Shown here piece by piece: positions 40,292-50,584 of a stretch of DNA of 64,000 nucleotides (position 1 is the stretch's first letter; each line of letters opens with the position of its first letter). The notes under the pieces were generated by a model. That model was not told where the DNA came from. It was given only the letters and a program-made list of their open reading frames with translations, and searched no databases. The stretch is from Candidatus Omnitrophota bacterium. GTDB lineage: Bacteria; CAIJMQ01. The stretch spans positions 1 through 64,000 of the forward strand of contig JAHJCU010000005.1 in the NCBI GenBank assembly GCA_018812925.1, in the 5' to 3' direction. Position numbers and translations under genes: made by a program.

Positions 40292-42043
40292 TTACTCCTT
40301 TAGCCCACCTAGTGTAAGTCCGCCGACGAGAAATCTTGATAGGGCTATAAAAAGCAGGACAACGGGTATACAGGTTATAAGAGCTGCGGCTGAATATACA
40401 CCCCATTTCGTAAGGAATTCCCCCTGTAAATATACCAATCCAACAGGTAAAGTCATTTTATCTGACTGAGATACGATAATTCTTGCAATAATAAATTCTG
40501 ACCATGCAGCCATAAAAGAAAACAGCGCTGCTATAGCTAAAGCCGGTTTGGCCAAAGGTAGAACTATTTTTATAAATGTATTAAAGAGCGAACACCCATC
40601 TATATAAGCACTTTCCTCAAGAGACCTCGGTATGGTATCAAAATATCCCTTAAGCAGCCATATGCAGAACGGTACTGCTGTCGCAACATATGGGAACAAT
40701 AAGCCTGTCAAACGGTCCTTCAAACCCATCTTATAGAGTATTACATAGGTTGGCAGCAGCAACATAGGTGCCGGAAACATCTGTGTAATCAGCACAACAA
40801 TCATACCAGGCTTACGACCATAAAATTTAAACCTTGAAAATGCATATGCAGCAGATGCAGAAAATATTACACCAATTACTGAAGTCGCTGAAGCTACAAT
40901 GAAACTATTTTTAATCCAAATCAGTAAATCATTACTAACAAATGCTTCTTTATAATTAGCAAAAGTCCAATCTTTTGGAATAATCCTGAAACTTGTCGAA
41001 AACAGATTATTAGCCGGCCTAAGAGATATCGAAAAAACATTCAGCAAAGGATAGAGAGTTGCAATACAGAATAGTAATAAAATAAAATATGTGATTCCTA
41101 TAAAAGCAAGCGAATCGTCACGTTCAAAATAATTATTTTTCCAAACTCTAACCCGACGAAATCTTTGAGTTTTCACTTTATAAACAATCAATCTTTGAAT
41201 ACCAATCAGAATCAGCAGCCCAAGAATACCTGCTCCCATATAGAGTATAATATAAAATCTTGAAACTCTGGCTTCCTTGAATATAAAATCATTTAAGGAA
41301 GCATATGTATCGATCTGGATGTTATTTTCACTTATGATGCTATCTACGATTTCTTCTCTTTTTATTAAAAGTTTATAGCCTTTAACATCTGTTCCTTTGA
41401 TTTCCCTATCAACAATTTCCGCTTTGATTGATTTAATATCTTGCTCTAATGCTGCCACTTGCTCTGAGTCTGCTTCTTCAGCCTCTAAAAGTGCAGTAAG
41501 TTCCTTTCCCTGATTTTCCAATTGTGTTCTTAGATCACTGACATCAACACGCTTATCAATATAACCATGCATTTCATCAAAAATATACTTTTCAAGTTGA
41601 ATGACAGTTTCATAATCTTCTTCCATTTTAAGAGTAATACCAGTCTCGCCATATTCACTTATATAACTTTGTATAGCTTCCAAGTCTGAAATCTCTGCTT
41701 CAAGTTGAATAAGTTCTATTTTATTAAGTTTAATTACACCTTTATCATATTGAACTTTTTGAAATTCTTTTTCCTTCAATATGTCTTCAAAATTTTCAGT
41801 GCTATATTTATTATATGTCTCTGAAATACTGCTTAATTCCTTACTTTTACGCCTAAAGGAATCTCCGATCTCTAAAGCGTAATTAATTGTTCTCCCAGTA
41901 TTGACGCTGCCTTCGAAATAATAAACAATGGGCACCGGTTTACCTGTATATTTCAAATCAGGCCGATAAACCATACCGAGTATTAACCCTATAATTATTC
42001 CGAACAATATGATTCCAATCCAAGATTTCTTATTTTTAAACAT
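40292..42043 (-). CDS. MalG-type sugar permease with long coiled-coil N-terminal extension
   Basis: 583 residues, about twice the normal MalG size. Residues about 300-583 are the ordinary permease: helices from SLAFIGITYFILLLFCIATL, then the EAA loop EESAYIDGCSLFNTFIKIVLPLAKP and the C-terminal TLGGLKE. The N-terminal 260 residues are extra: a helix SWIGIILFGIIIGLILGMVY, a long extracytoplasmic, Glu/Lys/Gln-rich coiled coil (KLNKIELIQLEAEISDLEAI, LENQGKELTALLEAEEADS), and a second helix FYIILYMGAGILGLLILIGI. The extension may bind the substrate protein or stabilise the complex; its role is unknown. Its start overlaps the MalF-type stop by one base. Confidence 0.88.
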   Translation of the reverse strand: MFKNKKSWIGIILFGIIIGLILGMVYRPDLKYTGKPVPIVYYFEGSVNTGRTINYALEIGDSFRRKSKELSSISETYNKYSTENFEDILKEKEFQKVQYDKGVIKLNKIELIQLEAEISDLEAIQSYISEYGETGITLKMEEDYETVIQLEKYIFDEMHGYIDKRVDVSDLRTQLENQGKELTALLEAEEADSEQVAALEQDIKSIKAEIVDREIKGTDVKGYKLLIKREEIVDSIISENNIQIDTYASLNDFIFKEARVSRFYIILYMGAGILGLLILIGIQRLIVYKVKTQRFRRVRVWKNNYFERDDSLAFIGITYFILLLFCIATLYPLLNVFSISLRPANNLFSTSFRIIPKDWTFANYKEAFVSNDLLIWIKNSFIVASATSVIGVIFSASAAYAFSRFKFYGRKPGMIVVLITQMFPAPMLLLPTYVILYKMGLKDRLTGLLFPYVATAVPFCIWLLKGYFDTIPRSLEESAYIDGCSLFNTFIKIVLPLAKPALAIAALFSFMAAWSEFIIARIIVSQSDKMTLPVGLVYLQGEFLTKWGVYSAAALITCIPVVLLFIALSRFLVGGLTLGGLKE

Positions 42044-43083
42044 TATTGCACACTCTCAGTTCCCCGGATAAACCTCATAAATGAAATTAAGAAAGCCAGT
42101 AATATTAAAAAGACCAACACCGAATATGCTGATGCATAGCCGTATCTATAAAAATTAAAACCTTGCCGGTAAACTTCTGTTACCAGTATTTGAGATGCTT
42201 CATTTCCGTATCCGCCTCCTACGCTACCTGCTAATATTAAGATGACATTTAACATATTAAAGGTCCAAACTACACCTAAAACAATAGCAGGTGCCAGTAT
42301 AGGTTTTAACATAGGCACAGTAATATTTTTAAATTTTTGCCATCCTGTCGCACCGTCCAGATTTGCAGCTTCATAATAAGAATTCGGAATAGACTGAAGC
42401 CCGCCTAATACTATCATCATCATAAAAGGAAACCCTAACCAAATATTGGTAATGATCGCTCCTTTAAAAAGCCAGGCAGGATCTGTTAACCAGGGAATTG
42501 GATATTGATTGATAATACCTGCAAAAAATAATTCTCTTCCAATTCCTGTTTTGTCCAATAGTATACTTATTGCTCCGAAATTTATATTAAACATCCCTCG
42601 CCATGTTAATGCCGCAATGTACTGCGGCATTGCCCAGGGAATAATTAAAAATATTCTGAAAATTGCTTTTCCAGGAAGTTTACGATTCAACAAAACTGCC
42701 AATGCGACTCCAATCACCACATGGAATGTAACATTTAATACAGTCCATATTACCGTTCGCCATAAGGTTTTAAGGAAAGCCATATCCTTGAATATCTGTA
42801 GGTAATTCTGAATTCCTATAAACACAGGATTCTTAAAAGTACCTAAACTCATATTTGTTAAAGATAACCAAAATCCATAACCTAATGGGAAAAAGGATAT
42901 TAATACAATCGCAATAAATGCGGGCAATAGATACAAATAAGGCTGATATTTCAAGGCTGAAAAGAAATCAAACCCTCTTCCTCTATCTATGTTATTAGGA
43001 TTATTGGAACGGCTTGACTTCCTTCTAATTTTACCAATACTAATATTTTTTTTATTAATGGTATTCACTTTTCTTCTCTTCAA
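42043..43083 (-). CDS. MalF-type sugar ABC transporter permease
   Basis: 346 residues. A basic cytoplasmic N-terminus, then about six helices (YLYLLPAFIAIVLISFFPLG, WTVLNVTFHVVIGVALAVLL, IFRIFLIIPWAMPQYIAAL and others). The EAA motif is YYEAANLDGATGWQKFKNITVPMLKP, followed by WTFNMLNVILILAGSVG. Forms the inner-membrane channel with the MalG-type partner. It follows the binding-protein gene across a hairpin that probably reduces read-through, so binding protein would be made in excess of permease. Confidence 0.92.
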   Translation of the reverse strand: MKRRKVNTINKKNISIGKIRRKSSRSNNPNNIDRGRGFDFFSALKYQPYLYLLPAFIAIVLISFFPLGYGFWLSLTNMSLGTFKNPVFIGIQNYLQIFKDMAFLKTLWRTVIWTVLNVTFHVVIGVALAVLLNRKLPGKAIFRIFLIIPWAMPQYIAALTWRGMFNINFGAISILLDKTGIGRELFFAGIINQYPIPWLTDPAWLFKGAIITNIWLGFPFMMMIVLGGLQSIPNSYYEAANLDGATGWQKFKNITVPMLKPILAPAIVLGVVWTFNMLNVILILAGSVGGGYGNEASQILVTEVYRQGFNFYRYGYASAYSVLVFLILLAFLISFMRFIRGTESVQ

Positions 43084-43107
43084 TTTAAAGTGTTTGCATC
43101 TTATATG

Positions 43108-43145
43108 AAATTTCAGAGAGATATTTATTTGTCTCTCTGAAATTT
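43108..43145 (-). terminator. Attenuating hairpin between binding-protein and permease genes
   Basis: Perfect 14-bp stem AAATTTCAGAGAGA (43108-43121) with TCTCTCTGAAATTT (43132-43145), 10-base loop. Placed after the binding-protein stop and before the MalF-type start, as often seen in sugar ABC operons where it sets expression ratios. Confidence 0.75.
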
Positions 43146-43168
43146 TTTAAAATCTAATGTTTAACCAA

Positions 43169-44458
43169 TTATTTCTCTGCTGGAACTTTTACTCTAATTG
43201 TAGCAATAGCTTCTTCAGCTCTTTTCTGCATCGCTGTTGCAGCTTTAGCTGGATCTTTCCCCGAATATATAACTGCTTCCAGTTCCGGTCTAATAGCATC
43301 CCATATGCCTCTCGTTTCAGCAACGATTGGCATTGGTACTGTGTTCTGGATGGTTGAAATTGTTGCTTGTTGTAGCACATTGCTTTTAATCTCATCCAAT
43401 TCTAAAGCTGCTTTGTTTGTAGGTGCTTGAGAATTAGCTAAAGCGAATTTGGCATTGTTTTCTGCTGTTCCTACAAAGAAGTCAAAGAATAGCTTTAATG
43501 CATTTACTTTGTCCACATCTGTAAGATCTACATCTTTTGATACACTATAGCCTTTTGTTGAAGCATAGAATGTCATGTTATTCCCACCGGGCAAAACTGG
43601 GCCTGGTGCGATGCCAAGATCAATTCCTGCATCTGTATAACTAGTCCACGACCATGCGCCATTTAAAATAAATACTGCATTTCCTTCTTTAAAGGCTGCA
43701 TCTGTAGTATCATAATCCATTCCTTCAACACCAACTCCGTCTACTTCCCTGATATCCAATGCAAACTGTAAAGCTTTTACCATTGCTTCATTGTCAAGTG
43801 TTGGGTTGTTTTCGTCATCCATTACATCTCCTCCATACCCATTAAAGAACCCTACGAACCAGTATGGTTCTTTTTCATTGTACATAAAGCCATATAGTCC
43901 GTTGTCAACATCCTGAGTTGCAGTAGCAACTTCAACTAATTCTTCCCAAGTTGCCGGTGCTTCTTGAACATAAGCTTTATTGTAGAGCAATGCAATTTGA
44001 TTACCATGGATATCTGGAATAGACCAATTTTTACCATTTACTTCACCATCTGCTAAAGCATTTGCAGCTATTTTAGCCAGAAATTCATCGGAAACAATTC
44101 CAGTCACAGCCTGTATAACATCTGCTGTCAGGAAAATACCAATGTTATCACTTGGTCCGTATACTATATCTGGACCACCGCTTGCTATAGCAGAATTTAA
44201 GTAATTCGTTCTTAAGTCTTCTGTAGCGTAATGTGTACGTTTGATTGTAATTAGTGGATACTCTGCTTCAAAGTCTGCTTGAACTGCATCAAAAACTTTT
44301 TGAGCAGCGGGTTCCATTTGTTCCCACACCTTGATTGTAACTGGATTTTCTGCAGGAGCTTCTTCAACTGCTGGAGTTTTATATCTTATCAGATATCCTA
44401 CCATAGAAAAGACTACAATCATTGATACAACTAGTATCCACAAAAGTATTTTCTTCAT
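43169..44458 (-). CDS. MalE-type maltodextrin-binding protein
   Basis: 429 residues. N-terminal signal/anchor (ILLWILVVSMIVVFSMVGYLI) without a clear lipobox cysteine, then NPVTIKVWEQMEPAAQKVFDAV, GPDIVYGPSDNIGIF, GVDVEG-like EVDGVGVEGMDYD, FILNGAWSW and a C-terminal lobe with LQQATISTIQNTVPMPIVAETRGIWDA. Typical of extracytoplasmic binding proteins for oligosaccharides (SBP_bac_1). It would bring maltodextrins to the MalFG-type permease. Follows the pullulanase gene by 39 bases with a good AGGAGG site, probably same operon. Confidence 0.9.
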   Translation of the reverse strand: MKKILLWILVVSMIVVFSMVGYLIRYKTPAVEEAPAENPVTIKVWEQMEPAAQKVFDAVQADFEAEYPLITIKRTHYATEDLRTNYLNSAIASGGPDIVYGPSDNIGIFLTADVIQAVTGIVSDEFLAKIAANALADGEVNGKNWSIPDIHGNQIALLYNKAYVQEAPATWEELVEVATATQDVDNGLYGFMYNEKEPYWFVGFFNGYGGDVMDDENNPTLDNEAMVKALQFALDIREVDGVGVEGMDYDTTDAAFKEGNAVFILNGAWSWTSYTDAGIDLGIAPGPVLPGGNNMTFYASTKGYSVSKDVDLTDVDKVNALKLFFDFFVGTAENNAKFALANSQAPTNKAALELDEIKSNVLQQATISTIQNTVPMPIVAETRGIWDAIRPELEAVIYSGKDPAKAATAMQKRAEEAIATIRVKVPAEK

Positions 44459-44497
44459 TTTCGTATCCTCCTTTTAATCGTCTATTTTTTAATAAAA

Positions 44498-46996
44498 TTA
44501 TTTAGCGTAAATCGCAAAGGATTTTGGAGGAACAGCATCGCTAGTCATATCAGCGCCCACTACAACACTTCCGGAACTGACGTCAATCTTTTTATAAGTG
44601 TCTCCAAAAACCTGATCATAGGTACCTTCCGTTGCATTGAAAATTACTATTATGTCCCGCCATCCGGCAACTTCGGTATTATCCTGAATACGGTAAATTG
44701 TAATACCTGCTGTAGAAGCACAGGTTACTTTTGAGTTGATATCTTCTGCCGTTTGCAAACGAAATGCTTTTCTTGCCTTCCTTAATTCAATCAACCCTTT
44801 ATACACATTTTTTACATCCGAAAAAGTAGTTATATAAGAATAATTTATACCATTTACGGTGTCATCGGAGGAATAACTGTTTTCATCTCCACTCTTGGTT
44901 CTCATAAATTCCTGTCCGCCGTTAAAAAATGGGATGCCCTGTGCAAGAAGAACAAATGCGCCACAAAGTTTTACCTGTGCTTTCACCAGATTTTGTTGTG
45001 CTGGTATCAGTTCTGCCCAAGCTACCCAGGATGCACCACTTGTACCTACGACTGCGCAAATATCCAGTTTATCAAAAAGAGTATAGTTATCATGAGATTC
45101 AACATAATTGATGGTTTCATTCGGTGAAGTTGTAAAATCATCAATGGAACCCATTAACCCTTTTACGATTGCTGCGTCCTTGTATACCCCCTGTACATGA
45201 CCTGATTCAAAACCACCGAATTCTGCACCTTTTATGGTATTTCGAAAATTATCGTTAAATACCGCCATACCGGTTCCTTTAACTTTTGATTTTTCATTCA
45301 ACCCATTTATAACTTCACTTGTTCCGCCAGTCCAGGGTTCGCCATAAATGAGTATTTGCGGATCAATTGCCTTTAGGGAATCTGTAATTTCAGTAAGAGT
45401 CTCTACTTCATGCAAACCTGCGAGGTCAAATCTGAAACCATTGATATGGTATTCATTAACCCACCACTTTAAGGAATCCAGCATAAATCTTTTAAACATT
45501 TTTCGGTTGGAAGCTGTTTCATTTCCGCAACCGGATCCGCTGGAGTAGCTGCCGGTTGTAGAACTCATCCGATAGTAGTAATAAGGTACGGTCATGTCAA
45601 AAAGAGAATTGGCCCCGGTACCTGCGGTATGATTATAGACAACATCCATAACAACAGCGATGCCTTCATCATGTAATTTATTGATTAATTCTTTAAACTG
45701 TTTCACTGCCTCTTTTCCATCGGTTTCATTACCTACTACATAACGCCCCTCGGGAACATTGTACTGATAAGGATTATAACCCCAGTTATAATTAGTATTT
45801 GAATCCGTTTCGGCATAATCAAAAACAGGCAGCAGCTGGACATGGGTAACGCCCATATCTTTCAAGTGATTGATGAATGTATCCGATATTGCAAGACCTC
45901 TGAACTTCCCTTCATTCAGAGGTGATGATAAATCGGGATTATAAACGCAAAAATCCCGTATGTGCAACTCATAAATTACCGCATCAACCGGATCACCGGT
46001 AAACGGATTGGTATAATTAACTTCCCATGATGCCGGATCAACGGCACTATCAGTCCAATCGACTATTTGACCGGCGCGGGAATCGGCACTGGCGCATTTT
46101 GCGTAAATATCGCAAACCTCATAAGTCTCACCGAGGTTTGTAATTTGATATTTATAATATTTATTGAGTAAATCACCTTTTACGGTAACCGCCCAGACAC
46201 CTGTTGCTGTATTTTTTGTCATGGTAGTTGTTGTCCCATTGGCATCATTTAATGCATTTGCTTGAGTATCAAAGATGATAACACTGACACTTGTGGCAAT
46301 AGGAGACCACACACGGAATTCCGTACCGGCAGCCGAATAGATATTTCCTAATTCATAAGTGTCATCAGGAGTTGTCGCATCCAGCAGGTCGCTTGCTATA
46401 ACAGCCCTCTCTCCTTCAAATGCAATTGCAACTTCGATTTTCGGATTATAAGGTTGTCCGTAGACATAAGTTCTCGTATCGCCTGAGATAATGACAAATT
46501 CATTGTAGTTTATCGTATCGATTTCACGGTTCAGTTCCCCGTCTTTTGTCCAGCCGCTGTCCATTCTTGGTATCACACTTGACCCTTTCGCACCTACAAG
46601 CGTTGTATCTGATCTTGTGAATTTTTTATAACCCACACCATTGGTTTCATCCAAATCTTTTGTCATAATGCCGTTTTCCCAGTTAAGTGCCCCGTCTCCA
46701 CCAGGGAACGCCCAGAGCCAAAAGCCCCATGAACCGTAATCACCATCCGGTCTGTAATAGTATATGACTATTTCATCTTCACCTAGCGTAGGTGCCAGTT
46801 CATCATGAGCCGGAGTTATATTGTCCAGAGCGGGATTGGACAGCTGCTCTATGGTACCGTGTTCTACTTCACCTGTAAAATTGACGTCTGCGCCGGATAT
46901 TTCTTCATTTGTCAAATCACTGCTTTTAGAAGTGCAACCTGTAGTAGTCATCAATAAAATAAAAATGATAACATAAACATAATATTTTTTAGACAT
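44498..46996 (-). CDS. Type I pullulanase, secreted lipoprotein
   Basis: 832 residues. Signal peptide with lipobox TTGC. A CBM41-like module (IVIYYYRPDGDYGSWGFWLW), a CBM48 (TEFRVWSPIATSVSVIIFD), then the GH13_14 barrel: YNWGYNPYQYNVPEG, VVMDVVYNHT, GFRFDLAGLHE (nucleophile Asp), ILIYGEPWTGG (acid Glu), NYVESHDNYTLFDKL (Asp). Small C-terminal beta domain. It hydrolyses alpha-1,6 links in pullulan and starch at the cell surface. First gene of the leftward operon, divergent from the phosphorylase operon. YNWGYNP is the pullulanase hallmark. Confidence 0.94.
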   Translation of the reverse strand: MSKKYYVYVIIFILLMTTTGCTSKSSDLTNEEISGADVNFTGEVEHGTIEQLSNPALDNITPAHDELAPTLGEDEIVIYYYRPDGDYGSWGFWLWAFPGGDGALNWENGIMTKDLDETNGVGYKKFTRSDTTLVGAKGSSVIPRMDSGWTKDGELNREIDTINYNEFVIISGDTRTYVYGQPYNPKIEVAIAFEGERAVIASDLLDATTPDDTYELGNIYSAAGTEFRVWSPIATSVSVIIFDTQANALNDANGTTTTMTKNTATGVWAVTVKGDLLNKYYKYQITNLGETYEVCDIYAKCASADSRAGQIVDWTDSAVDPASWEVNYTNPFTGDPVDAVIYELHIRDFCVYNPDLSSPLNEGKFRGLAISDTFINHLKDMGVTHVQLLPVFDYAETDSNTNYNWGYNPYQYNVPEGRYVVGNETDGKEAVKQFKELINKLHDEGIAVVMDVVYNHTAGTGANSLFDMTVPYYYYRMSSTTGSYSSGSGCGNETASNRKMFKRFMLDSLKWWVNEYHINGFRFDLAGLHEVETLTEITDSLKAIDPQILIYGEPWTGGTSEVINGLNEKSKVKGTGMAVFNDNFRNTIKGAEFGGFESGHVQGVYKDAAIVKGLMGSIDDFTTSPNETINYVESHDNYTLFDKLDICAVVGTSGASWVAWAELIPAQQNLVKAQVKLCGAFVLLAQGIPFFNGGQEFMRTKSGDENSYSSDDTVNGINYSYITTFSDVKNVYKGLIELRKARKAFRLQTAEDINSKVTCASTAGITIYRIQDNTEVAGWRDIIVIFNATEGTYDQVFGDTYKKIDVSSGSVVVGADMTSDAVPPKSFAIYAK

Positions 46997-47425
46997 TTTA
47001 AGTTTTAAGCCCCTTTTTTCAAAAAATTATTCATAGTTTATCATCAACTTAGTATGAGTGAATTAAATCAGACTATATATTCAAACAAAATGTCGAACAG
47101 CAGATATATAAAAAAACCAATGTAACAAGAAATTAACTAAAAACAACTGCTGAAAACTTCATTTTATCGGTTAAAATGGTTTATAATAGTGCTATATTAT
47201 AGTATAAGTAAATATTAAGCAAACACCCGCATATAGCTGAGGTGAACACGGCAATAATAACTGGTATGCAGTTAATCATTTATATTATGACCAAACTCTA
47301 TCCAATATTTATTCGGACATAAATAAATATATAAAATTAAAATTCACAGAAATAAAGTTTAGTTATATAATGCAGTAATTGTTGAATTAATATAATTTAA
47401 TAATAATTCAGAGGAGGTATGTTTT
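46997..47425. promoter_or_regulatory. Divergent control region of the maltodextrin locus
   Basis: 429 AT-rich bases between the divergent pullulanase and glucan phosphorylase genes. No coding frame is supported. TATAAT-like boxes occur (for example TATAATAG near 47191 and TATAATTTAATAAT near 47391), but no convincing full promoter pair or operator palindrome could be picked by eye. GAGGAGG precedes the phosphorylase ATG. No regulator gene is present in the locus. Confidence 0.5.
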
Positions 47426-49027
47426 ATGGATAAATTGCCTAAAGTAGCTTATTTTTGTATGGAATTCGGGCTGCACGAAGACTTTAAAATTTACGCAGGA
47501 GGACTTGGAATTCTAGCCGGCGATCTATTGAAGACGGCCAAGGATTGCAAATTCCCTCTGGTGGGTGTGGGAATTTTATGGAGACAGGGCTATACCAAAC
47601 AGTTAATAGGTAAAAATGGTAAACCCTGTGATTGTTATCCCGAATATTCCTATGACTTTTTAGAAGATACAGGTGTTACCATAAATGTCAGAATACGCGG
47701 AAGACAGGTAAAATGCAAAATTTGGAAATGCACGTGTTTTAATAATGTTTCTCTATACCTTTTAGATACCAATATTCCGGAAAACAATGAACCTTGTCTT
47801 ACAGGTCAGCTTTACGGATGGTTCCCCGAAGAAAGAGTTGCACAGGAAATGATACTTAGTATAGGTGGTGTTAGGGCTCTAAAAGCTTTAAAAATAGATG
47901 TTGACGTCTACCATTTTAATGACAGCCATCCTGTTCCAGCAGGCATTGAATTAATCAGAGAAAAGATGAAAAAGGATGGGATGAACTTTAAAGACGCATG
48001 GAAAGAAACCAGAAAACAAATAGTATTTACAACACATACACCTGTTATAGAAGGAAATGAAGTCCATGATCATAAACTTCTTAAGTACATGGGAATGTAT
48101 AACGGTCTCACTTATAACCAGATGTCTCAGATTGGAGGGGACCCATTCAGCATGACTGCTGCGGGATTGAGGCTTTCAAGAAAAGCCAATGCTGTTGGCA
48201 AGCTCCATGGAGTTACGGCAAAAAAAATGTGGGCCAATATCCAGGGTGCATCGGAAATTATATCAATAACAAATGGTGTACACAATGGAACCTGGCAGGA
48301 TAAACGGATATTGAAGGCATATTCTGATAAATCGGACCTGCGGGAGACTCATTTATTGCTAAAAAAGGAAATGCTTGAAGAGATATATAATAGGAACAAT
48401 ATCAGGCTTAAAGAAAATACATTAACAATAGGATTTGCAAGAAGAGCTGCGCCTTATAAAAGAAGTGACCTGATATTTAAAAGACCAGAGATAATCGAAC
48501 TTTTATTGAAAGGCGGAAAACTGCAGTTAATATTTTCGGGAAAGGCATATCCAAACGATTTAACAGGGAAAAAGATAGTTGCCAATTTATACAGTATGAC
48601 AAAGCTCTATCCTAAGAATATAGTATTTCTGCAGGACTATGATATCAAGATTGGTAAAATCCTTACAAGAGGATGTGATGTATGGCTCAATAATCCCATA
48701 AGACCCATGGAAGCAAGCGGAACATCAGGCATGAAAGCAGCAATGAACGGGGTTTTGAATCTAAGCGTTCTTGACGGTTGGTGGCCGGAAGGCTGTAAAC
48801 ATGGCGTAAATGGCTGGCAGATAGGTAACGGTTACGAAGGAGAGGATCATGAAAGGAACGACTCAGAATCACTATATAAAGTTCTGCTTGAAGAAGTAAT
48901 CCCGACATATTATGACAAAAAGGATAAATGGGTCAGTATGATGCGTTCGAGTATAGAGATGTCGAGTTTCCAGTTTTCCGCAGAAAGGATGTTAAAAGAG
49001 TACTATAATCTGATGTATATTCAATAG
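47426..49027 (+). CDS. Alpha-glucan phosphorylase, short GT35 form
   Basis: 533 residues, the short GT35 type (classical enzymes exceed 750). N-terminal KVAYFCMEFGLHEDFKIYAGGLGILAGD, then HFNDSHPVPAGIELI, TTHTPVIEGNEVHDH, GFARRAAPYKRSDLIF, and the PLP-binding EASGTSGMKAAMNGVLN with its Lys, ending LDGWWPEGCKHGVNGWQIG. It would cut the ends of maltodextrin with phosphate to alpha-glucose 1-phosphate. Cytoplasmic. First gene of the rightward group of starch genes. The second half is better conserved than the first, as usual in short forms. Confidence 0.92.
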   Translation: MDKLPKVAYFCMEFGLHEDFKIYAGGLGILAGDLLKTAKDCKFPLVGVGILWRQGYTKQLIGKNGKPCDCYPEYSYDFLEDTGVTINVRIRGRQVKCKIWKCTCFNNVSLYLLDTNIPENNEPCLTGQLYGWFPEERVAQEMILSIGGVRALKALKIDVDVYHFNDSHPVPAGIELIREKMKKDGMNFKDAWKETRKQIVFTTHTPVIEGNEVHDHKLLKYMGMYNGLTYNQMSQIGGDPFSMTAAGLRLSRKANAVGKLHGVTAKKMWANIQGASEIISITNGVHNGTWQDKRILKAYSDKSDLRETHLLLKKEMLEEIYNRNNIRLKENTLTIGFARRAAPYKRSDLIFKRPEIIELLLKGGKLQLIFSGKAYPNDLTGKKIVANLYSMTKLYPKNIVFLQDYDIKIGKILTRGCDVWLNNPIRPMEASGTSGMKAAMNGVLNLSVLDGWWPEGCKHGVNGWQIGNGYEGEDHERNDSESLYKVLLEEVIPTYYDKKDKWVSMMRSSIEMSSFQFSAERMLKEYYNLMYIQ

Positions 49028-49100
49028 ATAATGGATATCATACAATTCAACAACATCAGTAAAATATATAAGGTTAAAATAAAAAAAGAGGTGGTTATTA

Positions 49101-50432
49101 ATGGCAAAAGATACTATTAAAGAATTACGAAACAAAATTATTTATGAAGTTTATGTTAGAAATCATGGAAAAACCGGTACGTTTAAAGATGTTTCAAAAG
49201 ATTTGAACAGGATTAAAGAATTAGGTGTAGATATCATATGGTTTATGCCCATTCATCCAATTGGTAAAGTGAACCGGAAAGGGAATTTAGGATGTCCATA
49301 TTCCATAAGTGATTATGCGAAGGTTAATCCTGAATATGGGACGGAAAATGAATTTAAAAAACTGATAGAAGAAATACATAATCATGATATGAAAGTTATG
49401 ATTGATGTAGTTTATAACCATACTTCTTATGATTCAATATATCGTGATAATCATCCTGAATTTTTTTATAAAACATTAGAAGGTAATTTTGGTAATAAGG
49501 TTAATGAATGGCTTGATGTTATTGATTTGGATTATTCAAATACTGATTTATGGAAAGAACAAATTAAGACACTCAAAAAATGGGTAAAAATGGGTATCGA
49601 TGGGTTCAGATGTGATGTTGCTTCATTGGTACCGGTTGAGTTTTGGGTTGAGGCAAGAAAACAAATCAAAGAAGTCAATCCTGATATAATATTGCTTGCC
49701 GAAACGGTTCATCCTAAATTTTTAAAGCGTCTCAAGGATTGCGGTTTTTATGCGGCCTCGGACTGTGAAGTTTATAAGGCATTCGATATAACTTATGACT
49801 ATGATACACATGATGAGTTTTTGGATTATTTTAACGGAGCAGGTTCTTTAGATAAGCTTTTAGAGAGAAAAAGAATTCAAGAATATATTTATCCTGAAAA
49901 TTATGTCAAATTGAGATTTTTAGAAAATCATGATAACCCTCGAGCAAAATCAATAATTCCAAATGATGAGTTGCTTAATGTATGGACCGGCTTTTTTTTC
50001 TTTGAAAAAGGTTCTGTTTTACTATATGCAGGTCAGGAAGCAAAAGATTCAAATGCTCCTTCTTTATTTGATGTGGATAAAGTAAATTGGGAAAACCTTT
50101 CCGGTGATTATGTTGAATTGATTAAAAAATTATCTATTATTAAGAAAGAAAAAATTTTTGCATATGGAAATTACAGGATCCATAAACCCAATGTAAACGG
50201 AGTTATTTATGCAACATACACATATGAAAATAAAATTATGATTGGTGTTTTTAATGTTGAAAGTAAAGTAGGCGAGCTTGACTTGACAGCAGAACCTATT
50301 GAAAAACCAGGAGTATTAAAGATTAAAGATGGCAGGTATGTAAATGAAATAGATGGATATGCTTTTGAAGTTAATAATAATAAAGTAAAATTAATATCAA
50401 AACCAATAATATTTAGTGTAGAAAATAAATAA
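49101..50432 (+). CDS. Cytoplasmic GH13 alpha-amylase/alpha-glucosidase family enzyme
   Basis: 443 residues, no signal peptide. GH13 regions: DVVYNHT (region I), GIDGFRCDVASLVP (nucleophile Asp), IILLAETVH (acid Glu), FLENHDNPRA (Asp). Early KIIYEVYVRNHGKTGTFKDVSKDL and GCPYSISDY are typical of intracellular maltogenic/oligosaccharide-hydrolysing members. The C-terminal beta domain is short (VIYATYTYENKIMIGVFNVE). Substrate is probably imported maltodextrin. It is 73 bases after the phosphorylase gene, with AAAGAGGTGG as ribosome site; likely the same operon. Confidence 0.9.
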   Translation: MAKDTIKELRNKIIYEVYVRNHGKTGTFKDVSKDLNRIKELGVDIIWFMPIHPIGKVNRKGNLGCPYSISDYAKVNPEYGTENEFKKLIEEIHNHDMKVMIDVVYNHTSYDSIYRDNHPEFFYKTLEGNFGNKVNEWLDVIDLDYSNTDLWKEQIKTLKKWVKMGIDGFRCDVASLVPVEFWVEARKQIKEVNPDIILLAETVHPKFLKRLKDCGFYAASDCEVYKAFDITYDYDTHDEFLDYFNGAGSLDKLLERKRIQEYIYPENYVKLRFLENHDNPRAKSIIPNDELLNVWTGFFFFEKGSVLLYAGQEAKDSNAPSLFDVDKVNWENLSGDYVELIKKLSIIKKEKIFAYGNYRIHKPNVNGVIYATYTYENKIMIGVFNVESKVGELDLTAEPIEKPGVLKIKDGRYVNEIDGYAFEVNNNKVKLISKPIIFSVENK

Positions 50433-50584
50433 AATAATCTTAAATTACTCAACTAGTGTTAGATAGTACGGAGTGAATATATCATAGATAAATTAATTTA
50501 TTTGCATTATAATTTCAACTAAACCATAACTTCGCATGATAGTTTCTTGTCATCTATAACAGCGAACATGTGTTAGGACGGAAC

